DNA from: Chara braunii
Taxonomy: Eukaryota; Streptophyta; Charophyceae; Charales; Characeae
NCBI GenBank assembly: GCA_003427395.1
Contig: BFEA01000179.1
Coordinates: 533,688-597,687 of the forward strand
Direction: 5' to 3'
Length of the DNA: 64,000 nt
Part shown: in pieces, positions 23,736 to 33,857 of the stretch
Position numbering within the stretch: the first letter of the stretch is position 1
Layout: every line of letters begins with the position of its first letter
Notes under the pieces: model-generated
Told to the model about the DNA's origin: nothing
The model's database searches: none
The model's input: the letters and a program-made list of their open reading frames with translations, nothing else
Program-made: the position numbers and the translations under genes

Positions 23736-24468
23736 AAAAAAAAAAAAAAAAAATTGTGGTGCATCTGGCCCACCACTCCTGCGAACGGGCTGCAGATGCC
23801 CACGCACCAGCGCATGCACACCTGGCATGTGCGCATGGCGCATGGCGTATGCAGGTGTGAAATGCACGCGGTGCACGTGCACCTGCCGCGCGCGCATGGC
23901 GCACGGCGCATGCCCAGCGCATAAATGGGCCGCAAGTATGGTCCAGATACTTAGTCCGGAAGATAGTCCGGAAGTGTCTGGTGTCCAGCTCCGCCGTTAC
24001 CATGGAAAGAAGCCATGCAATTAAATAAGGTGCTATGCAAAACTCAGACATAGAAAATGCAAAAGGGAAAAAAATGAACATCGCTCTTGCCCAACCAAAG
24101 CCAACAACCAATGAGCAATGACTCAAACATTCCGTGCCCACCCCAATCCCCTTCACCANCCCTAACCCTCCGTCCATCCCTCAAGGCCCCTCAGAAAGTC
24201 AAAGAAGGAATTGACTCCCCTCAGCAAGAACTTCCTACAGAACAGGATCGAGTAAATGGCTCGCTCAGTCAGTCTTCTTTTACGTTGGGGCCACCCAGAA
24301 CCCCGCCCAGAGGTCCTACCCGGCCGTGCAGCCAGGCAAGTGTTTAGGGTGGGTATAAGGGGGGGTATAAGGTGTATATAAGGGTGGGTATAAGGGGGCA
24401 TATAGGGTGCGGGGGGGTATAAGGGGGAATAAGGGTGCTATAGGGGTATTCGGGGGGGGGTATGAGGG
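23721..24468. mobile_element. Insertion of unknown class in the 3' LTR of element C
   Basis: Flanked by a perfect 9-base direct repeat TATGTTCAG (23712-23720 and 24469-24477); the left LTR has this 9-mer once, uninterrupted (16123-16131). The insert starts GGGGAGGCCT followed by 23 A (23731-23753), has a GC-rich middle with many GCGCATGGC-type words (23800-23920), and ends in a G-rich repeat. No terminal inverted repeats and no coding frame that I recognise. A 9-base duplication is typical of Mutator-like elements, but nothing else supports that class. Confidence 0.7.
24346..24468 (+). repeat. G-rich GGGTATAAGG-type minisatellite
   Basis: About ten imperfect units of GGGTATAAGG with variants such as GGGCATATAGG and GGGGAATAAGG. 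Many closely spaced G runs could form quadruplex structures (inference). Confidence 0.75.
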
Positions 24469-25362
24469 TATGTTCAGCTCAATCGGCCGCCCTAAGTGAA
24501 GGCAGACTCGACCGAGGCCTACAGGCCAATTTTGGGGTCAACACGCAACTGGGGAAATTCAGGCAGTTGTGCAGTTGGTTGAAAGCGCCCAGGCCCTGGC
24601 CTCCTTTATCAAACGCATCTGAGTCAGGCCCTGGGCGAGATACGCAGCATGGACCCAACTCAGCCTGTAAACAGTTGGGCACGGGTAACTGTCACAGGCC
24701 CTGGGCCTGAATCCATTTGGACTGGGGCTTAGTCTCTGTGGGCCTACCGGAAGCTTCTGGGCAGGGGCCCAGCGCAGCCAGGCTGCACGCAAGACAGGCA
24801 GGCCGCTTCCATTTAGGAAAGGGCCTGCCCACTCATTCAGCATCCGGGCACTAGCTGCATGCTGCGCAAGCGTTGCTGCGCTAACGCTGGCCAGCGCTCA
24901 CGTGCTCACGGGCGAGCTGGAAGGAGAAGGCAGCCATAGCCAAGCTGCGCTGCTATATGCTGCATGGGGCGCATGGTGGTCCTTGGGTGCATGTGGCATC
25001 TGTGAGTTGGGGAACGAGGTTGGGAGTGATACGAGAGACATACCTGGTGCTTGAAGGGTACGGCATTGGCCGAGATCTGCTCGTACTTCGGGGAGCTGTA
25101 GACGTCATCATCAGCATTGTAGTCTAGGCTAGATAGGATCTGCCATTCGTAGTCAGGGCGCCGAGCGCCTGATAGGATATCAACATTGGTTCTTCATTGA
25201 TGATGATGAGACTATTCCAGCATTGTCAATTATGAGTTTTTGCTGTGCTCTTATTTGGTGAAACTCGTGATGCAATTCTGCTATTGGTGGTCACGACTAC
25301 CTGGTCTCATGTGTATGATGCTATTTGATTTCTGAAGTTCGATATCGCTCATCTTCCTTGCA

Positions 25363-25764
25363 AGGAGATCAATTCAAGTTGAATTCCAAAGAAGGAGAAA
25401 GAACCCCACTGCCTGTTGATTGCCACACAAGAGCAGAAGACCTCCGAACCCCATTCGCTCTCCGAAAGTTTGGACTTGAAGAATGAGATGCACAGTGTCA
25501 TAGTTTCAAACTCCAAGATAACCACATGCATCCTTATTCAGTAGGTGGGAGGAGAAACCGCAAGCCAGATGCAGATCTCACTCCAGACTAAAATGTTCCT
25601 CGATTCATTCACTACATGAATTGAATTACCATTTGTTCATTATAATCATTTGAAAACAGCTCATAATTAAGTCAGGCACTGGTACAACAAGTGTCAACAT
25701 GATGAGTACAATGACGTGTTACCGGGCTACGATTCAACTTTGTCCAACCTCTTACTCCCCCCCC
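25363..25764. other. Spacer between element C and the organelle-derived block
   Basis: No coding frame or repeat that I recognise. Composition becomes A/T-rich from about 25580. A CCCCCCCCTC run followed by seven A lies at 25755-25772, at the edge of the ndhD fragment. Confidence 0.4.
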
Positions 25765-26226
25765 TCAAAAAAAGAAATTTTTCCATATTGAAAGGATGAA
25801 ATTCGGATATAAACCTATTATAATTACTGGAATGAATAAAGAAATTATGATGAAAACTTCACGAGGCCCACTATCCATAAAAAAAAATGATTCAAAATGG
25901 AATTGATCAACTCCATAAAACATTTGACGTAACATACTTAAAAGATAAATAGGAGTTAGTATTACTCCTAAAGCTTGAAAAAAAATGACAAAACATCGAA
26001 AAGATGGAGAATAAAAAGTACTACTTATGATTCCTAAAAAAANCATCATTTCTGCAACAAATCCACTCATAGTTGGGAGAGCTAAAGAAGCTAATGAGAA
26101 TCCTGTAAACATAGAAAACATTTTTGGCATTTTTAATGCAATACCACCCATTTCACTTAAACGAACTGTTCGAACACGGTCATAAGTAGTACCTGCTAAA
26201 AAGAATAAGCTAGCACCAATTAAGCC
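25765..26226 (-). pseudogene. ndhD: ndhD fragment (plastid NDH complex subunit 4), C-terminal part
   Basis: The minus-strand frame reads [20 protein letters not shown], then [30 protein letters not shown] and [19 protein letters not shown]. These are the C-terminal membrane helices of NdhD, a proton-channel subunit of the plastid NAD(P)H dehydrogenase-like complex in the thylakoid membrane. Only about 154 of roughly 500 residues remain. The upstream end breaks within the HGLIGA helix at about 26226, where plus-strand ndhF sequence begins; the downstream end is a stop at 25765-25767 in an A-rich run. One ambiguous base at 26043. Confidence 0.88.
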
Positions 26227-26460
26227 ATGGGTCCCTATGGAATTTCCACCACATTTCAAAAATTAGCAAAGCAAATAAGTACACTTCAAAGTGGCTTTGA
26301 GTACCATTATGCTTTTGTTATGTTAATTGGGTTAACCATATATATTACCATCATAGGTCTTTGGGACTTTATTTCATTTTGGGTAGATAATCGATTGTAT
26401 TTTATTTACTTATTGAGTTTTCTATTTATTCATCTCGAAAGAGACGTAAGAACCAACTAA
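26227..26460 (+). pseudogene. ndhF: Probable ndhF C-terminal fragment (plastid NDH subunit 5)
   Basis: The frame encodes a short soluble start ([20 protein letters not shown]) followed by hydrophobic helices (LIGLTIYITIIGLWDFISFW, then VDNRLYFIYLLSFLFI), ending at a stop at 26458-26460. The LQxGxxYxYAFVML pattern before a last membrane helix fits the C-terminus of the NdhF/NuoL family. Assignment rests on recalled family features only; another plastid membrane protein end is possible. It starts exactly where the inverted ndhD fragment ends. Confidence 0.55.
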
Positions 26461-26699
26461 AAACTTGTTGAAACCACCCAAAAAAAGCAAACACAAGTCA
26501 AAGCTCCCCAAAACGAGAAGTTGCAACTGTATTCATCAATAATATACCAACTCATAAATAATAAATTGGAAAATTCCTTTTGATTTCTATTATTTTATGT
26601 TCTATGTTTATAATCAATTTACATACTTCAATCAAAAAATATACTTATTTTTACAAACAATTCTATTTTTAATACTTTGAAATTTATTTAATTCTCTAT

Positions 26700-27072
26700 A
26701 TGGGTATTCGAATATATAAANCCTACACACCAGGAACACGAAACAGATCAGTTTCTGATTACAAAAATCTTAGTTATCTCAAACCTGAAAAATCTTTAAC
26801 TTCTGGAAAAATTTCTAAAAAAGGACGTAACAATCAAGGCATCATTACTAGCCGACATAGGGGTGGTGGACATAAACGATTATACAGAAAAATCGATTTT
26901 CGAAGAAAAAAAATTGGGATTTATGGCACAATCAAAAGTATCGAATATGATCCTAATAGAAATTCCCATATATGTTTAGTAAATTACGAAGATGGAGAAA
27001 AAANATATATNTTATACCCTCGTGGAATTACAATAGGAGATACGGTAATCTCTAGCATGGATGCATCTATTT
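26700..27072 (+). pseudogene. rpl2: rpl2 5' fragment (plastid ribosomal protein L2)
   Basis: Starts [20 protein letters not shown] and continues with the conserved [20 protein letters not shown] segment, [13 protein letters not shown], then LYPRGITIGDTVISS. This is the N-terminal half of ribosomal protein L2, which binds 23S rRNA near the peptidyl-transferase centre. L2 homology stops near codon 120-124; the frame then runs on for about 35 unrelated residues to a stop at 27174-27176. Ambiguous bases at 26721, 27004 and 27011. The upstream 26461-26699 is A/T-rich, plastid-spacer-like, with no gene seen. Confidence 0.9.
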
Positions 27073-27198
27073 TTGTAAGTATGATTCAAGCTTATTCGTT
27101 GAATATTACTAAGTACTTATTTAGAATTTTTATAACAACTTCTATCTCAATTACTTCTTATTTACAATTTGAATAAATTGAATTTCACTCAAATAAGT

Positions 27199-27258
27199 AT
27201 GGCTAAAAGTAAAGATACACGAATCACGATTATTTTAGAGTGCAATATTTGTAGTAAT
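27199..27258 (+). pseudogene. rpl33: rpl33 5' fragment (plastid ribosomal protein L33)
   Basis: The 20 codons MAKSKDTRITIILECNICSN match the start of plastid L33; the sequence then turns into A/T-rich DNA (27259-27350) with a stop soon after. The 125 bases before it may be the plastid spacer that normally precedes rpl33, which would explain where the rpl2 fragment was joined (inference). Confidence 0.75.
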
Positions 27259-27350
27259 ATATATAGTATAAGTATAATATAAATTTAATAAAGAATATAG
27301 TTTATTTATTAATATAGTCTATTTATTAATATACAATAATTCAATGATTA

Positions 27351-28112
<762 letters not shown>

Positions 28113-28361
28113 CATATGTCTTCTATCAATGGAAGTACTTCTAGTACTGGCATAGGGCAAGCTTCTACATATTTATCTATAAGATCTCGTTTTGAAGTTC
28201 TATTACCTACCAAACCAGCTAATCTTAAAGGATGCGTGCGAGCTTTTTCTCGCACTGAGGCAGCAATCCTATTTGCGGCAAATAGTGCGTCAAATCCATT
28301 GTCAGTAATTATTATGCAATAATCTGCGTAATTAAGTGGTGCTGCAAATCCTCCGCATAAA
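28113..28361 (-). pseudogene. chlL: chlL internal/C-terminal fragment
   Basis: The minus-strand frame reads [20 protein letters not shown], then [20 protein letters not shown] and [20 protein letters not shown]. This is the central to C-terminal part of ChlL, the nitrogenase-iron-protein-like ATPase that feeds electrons to ChlN-ChlB; the first Cys of the CGGFA motif is one of the 4Fe-4S ligands in this family. It begins mid-protein at 28361 and runs into rRNA sequence at about 28112. It lies head to head with the plus-strand N-terminal chlL piece three bases away. Confidence 0.9.
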
Positions 28362-28364
28362 AAG

Positions 28365-28445
28365 ATGAAGATAGCAGTATATGGAAAAGGTGGAATAGGA
28401 AAATCTACTACAAGCTGTAATATCTCCATCGCGCTAGCAAGACGT
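28365..28445 (+). pseudogene. chlL: chlL N-terminal fragment, fused to nad7
   Basis: [20 protein letters not shown] plus SIALARR: the start codon and the ATP-binding P-loop (GKGGIGKS) of ChlL. Homology ends at about codon 27, where the frame continues without interruption into mitochondrial nad7. Opposite orientation to the other chlL piece, and the two pieces do not overlap in the protein. Confidence 0.88.
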
Positions 28446-28742
28446 CCTTCACGCTCTCAAATGAAACAATCCATGGAATCCTTAATTCATCACTTTAAGC
28501 TTTACACGGAGGGTGTGTCTGTACCAGCTTCTTCTACGTACACCTGTGTAGAAGCACCCAAAGGAGAATTTGGTGTATATTTAGTTAGCAACGGAACCAA
28601 TCGTCCTTATCGTTGTAAAATTCGAGCACCTGGTTTTGCTCATTTACAAGAGCTTGATTTTATGTCGAAACATCACATGCTCGCAGATGTGGTTACTATC
28701 ATAGGTACTCAGGATATTGTGTTCGGAGAAGTAGATAGGTAA
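28446..28742 (+). pseudogene. nad7: nad7 C-terminal fragment (mitochondrial complex I subunit 7)
   Basis: The frame reads [20 protein letters not shown], then [40 protein letters not shown] and ends [15 protein letters not shown] with its own stop. This is the C-terminal quarter of mitochondrial Nad7 (49-kDa subunit, next to the quinone site of complex I). The ending with GEVDR is the mitochondrial form; plastid NdhH ends differently. It is joined in frame to the chlL start, giving a chimeric 125-codon frame. It proves that the block mixes DNA from both organelles. Confidence 0.85.
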
Positions 28743-28994
28743 CACTTCATTCTATAGATAAAAGTTTGCTCAAGTAAGTATTCAATGAATTGAACGAAAT
28801 ATTTTTAGTAACAGTGAATAGAATGGAATCCAAATAGATTAAGACTATTAGAATAGATAGATCTTGAACTATTAGTCAGACAACCAGATCGGAACATTCC
28901 AGACCCAGGCTCGTCGTGATACGTACAGCGAGAAAAGAGCAGAGAAAAAGACACTCGATGAAAATAAGTAGTCATCCCCCAATTCTCTCTCTGG
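28743..28994. other. A/T-rich sequence after nad7
   Basis: No gene recognised. The first 150 bases are A/T-rich and may be mitochondrial spacer following nad7. It ends in a short CT run (28984-28992) next to the inverted-repeat element. Confidence 0.35.
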
Positions 28995-29345
28995 GGCTCG
29001 TTAGACACTCCTTGGGCTCGTAAATCCCCCGAGGAAAATTTCGTTCCACCTATCCTTAGGGATGAAAAGAGGAAAAAAATGTGAAAACATTTCCTTGTGG
29101 AATCCTTGGGGCATCCTCAGGCTACAGTCATTTGGTGGCATTCCCCAAGGGACCTCCCGAGGTCCCTTGGAGGTCAAGGATCCGCAATAATCGGAGCGGC
29201 GAGGGCACCCGTCGTCGGCAAGAATTTTCGTCGGCTGGTCCATTGGAGTTCCTACCGGGCAGCGCACAAACATCTTGGGTCTTCAACGTTCGGCTTCCAG
29301 GAACCTTACGCCAACGGTAACCGTTGGTGGCCAGCCGGCCCCCAC

Positions 29346-29459
29346 AGACGTCGTCAACCAGTGTCCTCCCTCGCAGTGCATGCCACCAAACGGAAAGAGG
29401 CCAACGTCATCAACCAGAGTTCTCCCTCGCAGTGCGTGCCGCCAAACGGAAAGGGTCCA
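29346..29459. repeat. Two-copy tandem repeat of 57 bases
   Basis: CGTCGTCAACCAGTGTCCTC at 29347 and CGTCATCAACCAGAGTTCTC at 29404 start two copies that both run through TCGCAGTGC and CCAAACGGAAAG. Inside the inverted-repeat element. Confidence 0.8.
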
Positions 29460-30029
29460 AACGGTCGGCAAATTTGAATACTTCAGCCCCCCTTTGCTCC
29501 AATTGCCCAGTGTATTCCGCGACGAAAAATGTTACAAGGCATTTGTCCCATGCTCGGGTCTGCCGTTTGCAGCCCTCTTCGTCGCCGTTTGCTGGAGGTA
29601 TACCGTTGTCGTCTAGCTACTGCCCTTCCCCACTTGCCTTTCATAGCCGACATCTTTCGAAGGCTGTCACTGCTGCTCCTGGTCATCCTTTTGCTTGTCC
29701 TTGTCATCTTCTTCCACATCTACATCCTCGTCAGGGTGCCTGGACGTACACGTAAGAGGCGGTCTGCGAAGAAGGACGTCAACATGGATGGGCGGCAGGC
29801 AAAGAGCAGGTATTCAATGGACCATTCCAGAAGCCACCGCGCAGGCCACAGCCCGGCTCGCAGTGCAAGGGTGTACGACCCGTTAGAGTGTGTGTGTCAT
29901 ATGCTGTCCTCTACCGGCTGCTCCCTTCATCGTCGCCGCTCAGTGGACCTTCACCGTCGTCGTAGAATTACGGCCATGTCGTACGTGTTGTTGATGGCCA
30001 ACCTTTATTGAAGGTTGCCACTGCTGCTC

Positions 30030-30569
30030 CTAGTCACAATTTTGCTTGTCATGGTCCTCCCGTTCCACGTGTGTTTCCTCTATAGTTGATGGCCGACCTC
30101 TATCGAAGGCCTTCAGCGCATCCCGCAGGCGTTCGCCCACACTAGATGCAATCGTCATCGCCCGAAAGACACATGGCGACATACACAGCTTCTCCCACAA
30201 GTAATCCTCCATCGCATCATCGCATGGCCTGAGATCCTCCCACGCCCCCCCCGTCCTCCTTTTCATCCACCACCTCGGCGTCACTCGTGGAAGAACTCTG
30301 CAACCCATGGAGCAGCAAACCTGAACGGCAGCCTCCGTGATGGCCACGGTATCCAGCCCTTCGACCGGGACTTGATGGAGCATTTTCCTCCTCCGCGCGC
30401 AGATCTGCGCTCTCATTCTGCCCAATGCCCTCTCCTGCTGACAATGAAAGAGCACAACCGTCACGGCCACCACCACGGTTGTCTTCTCGATCGTCGTCAA
30501 CTTCGCACATTCGTCATCGCTGCCACCCTCCATCGGCACGTGTGCTGCAATGCTCATGAACCACGACAA
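30030..30569 (-). pseudogene. Probable transposase N-terminal remnant (Harbinger/DDE_Tnp_4-like)
   Basis: A 179-codon frame contains TPRWWMKRRTGGAWEDLRPC, then DDAMEDYLWEKLCMSPCVFR. The pattern of a WxDL block, a short acidic spacer and an F/YxxKLxMSxxVF block is like the N-terminal region of HARBI1-type nucleases, where it precedes the catalytic domain. No DDE catalytic block is visible downstream on this strand, so only the start of the protein remains. Family assignment is inference from remembered patterns; the frame also lies inside an element with terminal inverted repeats, which agrees. Confidence 0.45.
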
Positions 30570-31135
30570 TACAACAGCCTACCAACTCGCCACGATCGTG
30601 GTAACCTCAGCGCCAAGTCCCCGACGACGTTCCCCGCGTGTGCTCGACTCAACACATAGGCGCGGCGGCATGCAGAGGCAATGGCGATGGACCTTCGCGG
30701 GGTGCTCACAAATTTGTGACGACGTACGAGGACTCCACTGCGCCACTGCAAATGCCGGTTTCCACCATCGCAGGTATGGATGCCACCTGCCCCACGTCGT
30801 CGTCGTGACGTCCAGCACCCAATTTGAAATTCAATTTTCGACCGAGGAGGTCCATTGCTTTTCAAGGGTTTTTTTGTTCGGTTGCCAGCGCCTTTCAAAA
30901 TTTCCCGCCTTAGGGAGCTGAACCACACCGTAGCAAGACGGATATCACCCAATGGACCAAGGCATTGCCCCTCCCGCAGCTGACTATAATATTATGAAAA
31001 TGGCTGCCAGCGGCCGAAAGGAATCATCCTTGGGAGACCACGCCAAGGATAGGTAGAACGACGGCAGGAATTTCCTTGAAAACCCCCAAGTAAACTTCCT
31101 TCGCCCCGAGGACGCTCCAAGGAGTGTCTAACGAG

Positions 31136-31137
<2 letters not shown>

Positions 31138-31178
<41 letters not shown>
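31138..31178. repeat. (CT)n microsatellite
   Basis: Uninterrupted CT dinucleotides directly after the right terminal repeat of the transposon. Confidence 0.95.
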
Positions 31179-31179
<1 letters not shown>

Positions 31180-31336
31180 TGTACGCACATTTCCCATTCA
31201 ACATTTGAACGGATTGAACGGGCGTTCAACGAACGCCGTTTGGACGGGCTTGCGCAAGGGTGGGGAGCGGTATGGGAGGGTTATTTTTGGGTGTGTCCAG
31301 TCCCACAGTTTGCGATAGGCAACTTTGGTGATTTTC

Positions 31337-32163
31337 CGTGCTCAGAAGAATTGGCAAAAAACTCTAAAATTTTGAGTATCCGTGGTTTCCAGCAAAAATA
31401 TCAGAGTGTTTTTTTACTTTTTTAAGACCGAAAATGATTCCCGTGCTGATTCGGAACATTTACCATTTTTGCCACTCAGCCACATGTGGGGCAATAGCAA
31501 ACGAACTCCGACTTCAGTGATTGTTTGCGCTCCGAAAAATACGTGAAAAATCTGAAAATTGGAGTGCTTGTAGATCTTAATGTGATCTTTCCAGGAAAAA
31601 TATTAAATAAAACTAAAAAAACTAATTTCAACCAAGAAAAAAAAAATCACAGCTGCAATTTGATCCATTTTCCATTTTCGCCATTCAGCCTCGCTCTCAC
31701 TCTTTCTCTTTCCTTGGTAGCACCAACCCGCCCCCCCCACCCTCCCCCCCCTCCGTGCTCAGAAGAATTGGCAAAAAAGTTGAAAAAACTCTGAACTTTT
31801 GAGTATCCGTAGATTATGTTGTGGTTTCCCGCAAAAATATCAGAGTTTTTTTTTTTTACTTTTTTAAGACCGAAAATGATTGCCGTGCTGATTCGGAACA
31901 TTTACCATTTTTGTCACTCAGCCACATGTGGGGCAATAGCAAACGCACTCCGACTTCAGTGATTTTTTGCGCTCCAAAACATACGTGAAAAATCTGAAAA
32001 TTGGAGTGCTTGTAGATCTTATTGTGATCTTTCCAGGAAAATATTAAGTAAATTGAAGAAAAACTAATTCCAACCAAGAAAAAAAAAATCACAGCTGCAA
32101 TTTGACCCATTTTCCATTTTCCCCATTCAGCCTCTCTCTCACACTTTCTCTTTCCTTGGTAGC
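31337..32163. repeat. Direct repeat of about 0.4 kb, two copies
   Basis: Copy 1 (about 31337-31722) and copy 2 (about 31753-32163) share CCGTGCTCAGAAGAATTGGC, GACCGAAAATGATT, CAGCCACATGTGGGGCAATA and the end TTTCTCTTTCCTTGGTAGCA. Copy 2 has small insertions near 31775 and 31810. A C-rich joint (31730-31752) separates them. Confidence 0.88.
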
Positions 32164-32179
32164 ACACACACACACCCCA

Positions 32180-32186
<7 letters not shown>

Positions 32187-32228
<42 letters not shown>
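32187..32228. repeat. (CT)n microsatellite
   Basis: About 20 CT units; the C/A-rich run ACACACACACACCCCACC precedes it. Confidence 0.95.
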
Positions 32229-32230
<2 letters not shown>

Positions 32231-32622
32231 CGCACACATGCTTAGGCCCATTGGTTTGCCACATTGGGGCAGGTTCACTGCAGAGAGGGAGGTTAGGGCG
32301 GGTTGGGGGTGGCGGTTGGGAAGGTGCTTTGCAGGGGGGGAGGTTAGGGCGGGTTGGGGGNGTATAGAGGGGGGGGGGGGGTTGTGATATTGCCGAACGC
32401 ACTGCACCCCGCAGTAGCCCCCGCCATGCTCATGCCAATGGTGTGAACGCGTTCAGTTACTTCTCGCCACGTGGCCCAGAATCGGATTGAACGGAATTGA
32501 ACGGAGTCCCGGGTGAACTGAATGGACCTGTTTATTGAACGGACCTGTCTGAACGTGAACGGGCGTTCACTCCGTTCAAACCTTTACATAGCTCTCTCTC
32601 TCTCTCTGTCTGTCTCTCTGTG

Positions 32623-33780
32623 TGTGTGGCATTCTGAGCCACACGGGCCCCAGTTAGGGCCCGGTTCCAGACAGGAAGGGTAAGCCTAAGGGACGATGGT
32701 TCAGATGAGGCCCAGATGGGGCTGGACCATGACGGTTCAGGCAGGCCCAGGCCAAACGGCCACAAGCCCGGTACTGGTCCGGCATAGGACCTACCGGCGG
32801 CGCTGCAGAGGCTGCCACAGTTTAGTCGCCAACCAGTTTTGAAACTGGACCGTTGATCTAGATCAACGGTCCAGGCCGGTAGGTACCAGCGGGTAGGAGG
32901 CCGGCCCAGCACTACAAAAGGCTGGGTATTAGCCTCAGTAGGTTAGAGTTAGTATGGACGAGGTTAGTCTTCAGGATTAGCGCAGCAGCCCAGCGTTAGC
33001 TCGATTAGCGCAGCAGCCCAGTGTTAGTTCCATTAGCGCAGCGCTGCAGCACAGCGAGGGGCAGCGGGCGAGCAAGAGTTCAGCGGCAAGGAGATTTGTG
33101 CAGCATTGGGCACCGCGCCAGTTACCGGCCCAGCCCCTTGCAGCACCATCACTACTGTGCCAGGTACCAGGGAGGAAGGCTTCACCTTCTCTCCCTCCTC
33201 TCCTCCACTGCTCCTCTCTTCTCTCTCTCTCTCTCTCTCTCCTCCTACCCTCTCAGTCTCAGTCTACTTCTGGGTTCCTCCTACGGGACTACTGCAGTAT
33301 GAAGGATGGTTACGAATTTTGATAACATTTGGAACAGCGACATTGGGACTACGACTCTACGAGCGAGGACTATTTGGGATCTGATTTCATCTTCCTTCTG
33401 AAGATGTACTTGACATTGTGAGATCAATATCTGAGATATTGTGAGACTTGGCATTCGCGACATTTCGGGTTTTCGTCACTTCTGACAGTTCAAGATACTA
33501 TCTTTGGAAACATTGAGTTGACGTCATCTTCCCTCTCTTCCTCTTTTCGTCTCTCCCCTCTCTCCCTTCGTCCGTGGATGATTTCAGTCCCTGGCCTTTC
33601 GTCTATGTCTGAGGCCAGGGCATTCACACCCCTGATGATTGTTTGAGAGTGTTCGATTGCAGTCCGAGTCAGTCCAAGGTATCTCATTTCTTCCGCTTGC
33701 ATTGGTATTAACTCTGTATTATCTGGTCGGTTCTGGGAATCTGCGCCATACTTATGACTGTGTTTCACGAGTATGCAACA
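32623..33780 (+). repeat. 5' LTR of element D
   Basis: Starts TGTGTGGCATTCTGAGCC right after a CT/GT run and ends ATGCAACA. 1158 bases. It has one copy of a 65-base CTCC/CT-rich segment (from about 33178) that is tripled in the 3' LTR. A TATA-like CTACAAAAGGC at about 32913 may be the core promoter. Confidence 0.87.
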
Positions 33781-33783
33781 GTT

Positions 33784-33795
33784 TGGTATCGGAGC
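33784..33795 (+). promoter_or_regulatory. Primer binding site of element D
   Basis: TGGTATCGGAGC, one base different from the initiator-methionine site; three bases after the LTR end. Confidence 0.85.
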
Positions 33796-33825
33796 AGACC
33801 AGCATTGGATGACTCACCATTAATC

Positions 33826-33857
<32 letters not shown>

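Larger units (their letters stand above)
16086..25362 (+). mobile_element. Ty3/gypsy LTR retrotransposon C, degenerate, with insertion in its 3' LTR
   Basis: 5' LTR 16086-17011, primer site 17015, leader, gag from 18283, protease near 20400-20760, RT and RNase H to 22300, integrase to about 23300, pol tail to 23735, and 3' LTR 23676-25362. The two LTRs align along their whole length apart from a 757-base excess in the right copy. No clean 5-base target duplication is visible (GAGGA before, AGGAG after). The RT active site (YLDD) is intact, but gag, protease and integrase are broken. Same family as element A. Confidence 0.92.
23676..25362 (+). repeat. 3' LTR of element C, interrupted by a 748-base insertion
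   Basis: TGCGAGGCACAAGGCC start at 23676, preceded by the purine run AGGGAGGA that can act as polypurine tract; end CCTTGCA at 25362. After removing 23721-24477 the LTR is 930 bases, against 926 for the left copy, which supports the insertion reading. Confidence 0.82.
28995..31137. mobile_element. Terminal-inverted-repeat DNA transposon, probably non-autonomous Harbinger-like
   Basis: The left end GGCTCGTTAGACACTCCTTG (28995 on) is the reverse complement of the right end at 31137 (CAAGGAGTGTCTAACGAGCC). Similarity continues weakly further in (CTACCTATCCTTGG at about 31037 inverted, compare CCACCTATCCTTAG at 29046). Both ends lie in CT runs, so the target duplication is ambiguous (TCT or longer). 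A transposase-like frame lies inside (30030-30569, minus). The class call rests on the GG-start termini and that remnant; hAT or another class is possible. Confidence 0.7.
31204..32580. mobile_element. Putative second inverted-repeat-bounded element
   Basis: TTTGAACGGATTGAACGGGC at 31204 matches the reverse complement of the sequence ending at 32580 (TTTGAACGGAGTGAACGCCC); 22 of 25 bases agree. The interior has no coding frame that I can support and contains a large direct repeat and a CT run. No convincing target duplication, so it could also be a chance or decayed structure. Confidence 0.45.

Noticed and set aside
24346-24468. Possible telomeric repeat
   Set aside because: Plant and algal telomeres are TTTAGGG or TTAGGG; this unit is GGGTATAAGG.
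26700-27258. Possible functional plastid operon
   Set aside because: rpl2 and rpl33 are both truncated and joined out of plastid order; no complete gene exists in the block.
28446-28742. First considered as plastid ndhH, the homologue of nad7
   Set aside because: The ending [12 protein letters not shown] and the [12 protein letters not shown] block are typical of mitochondrial nad7; plastid NdhH ends with a different sequence.
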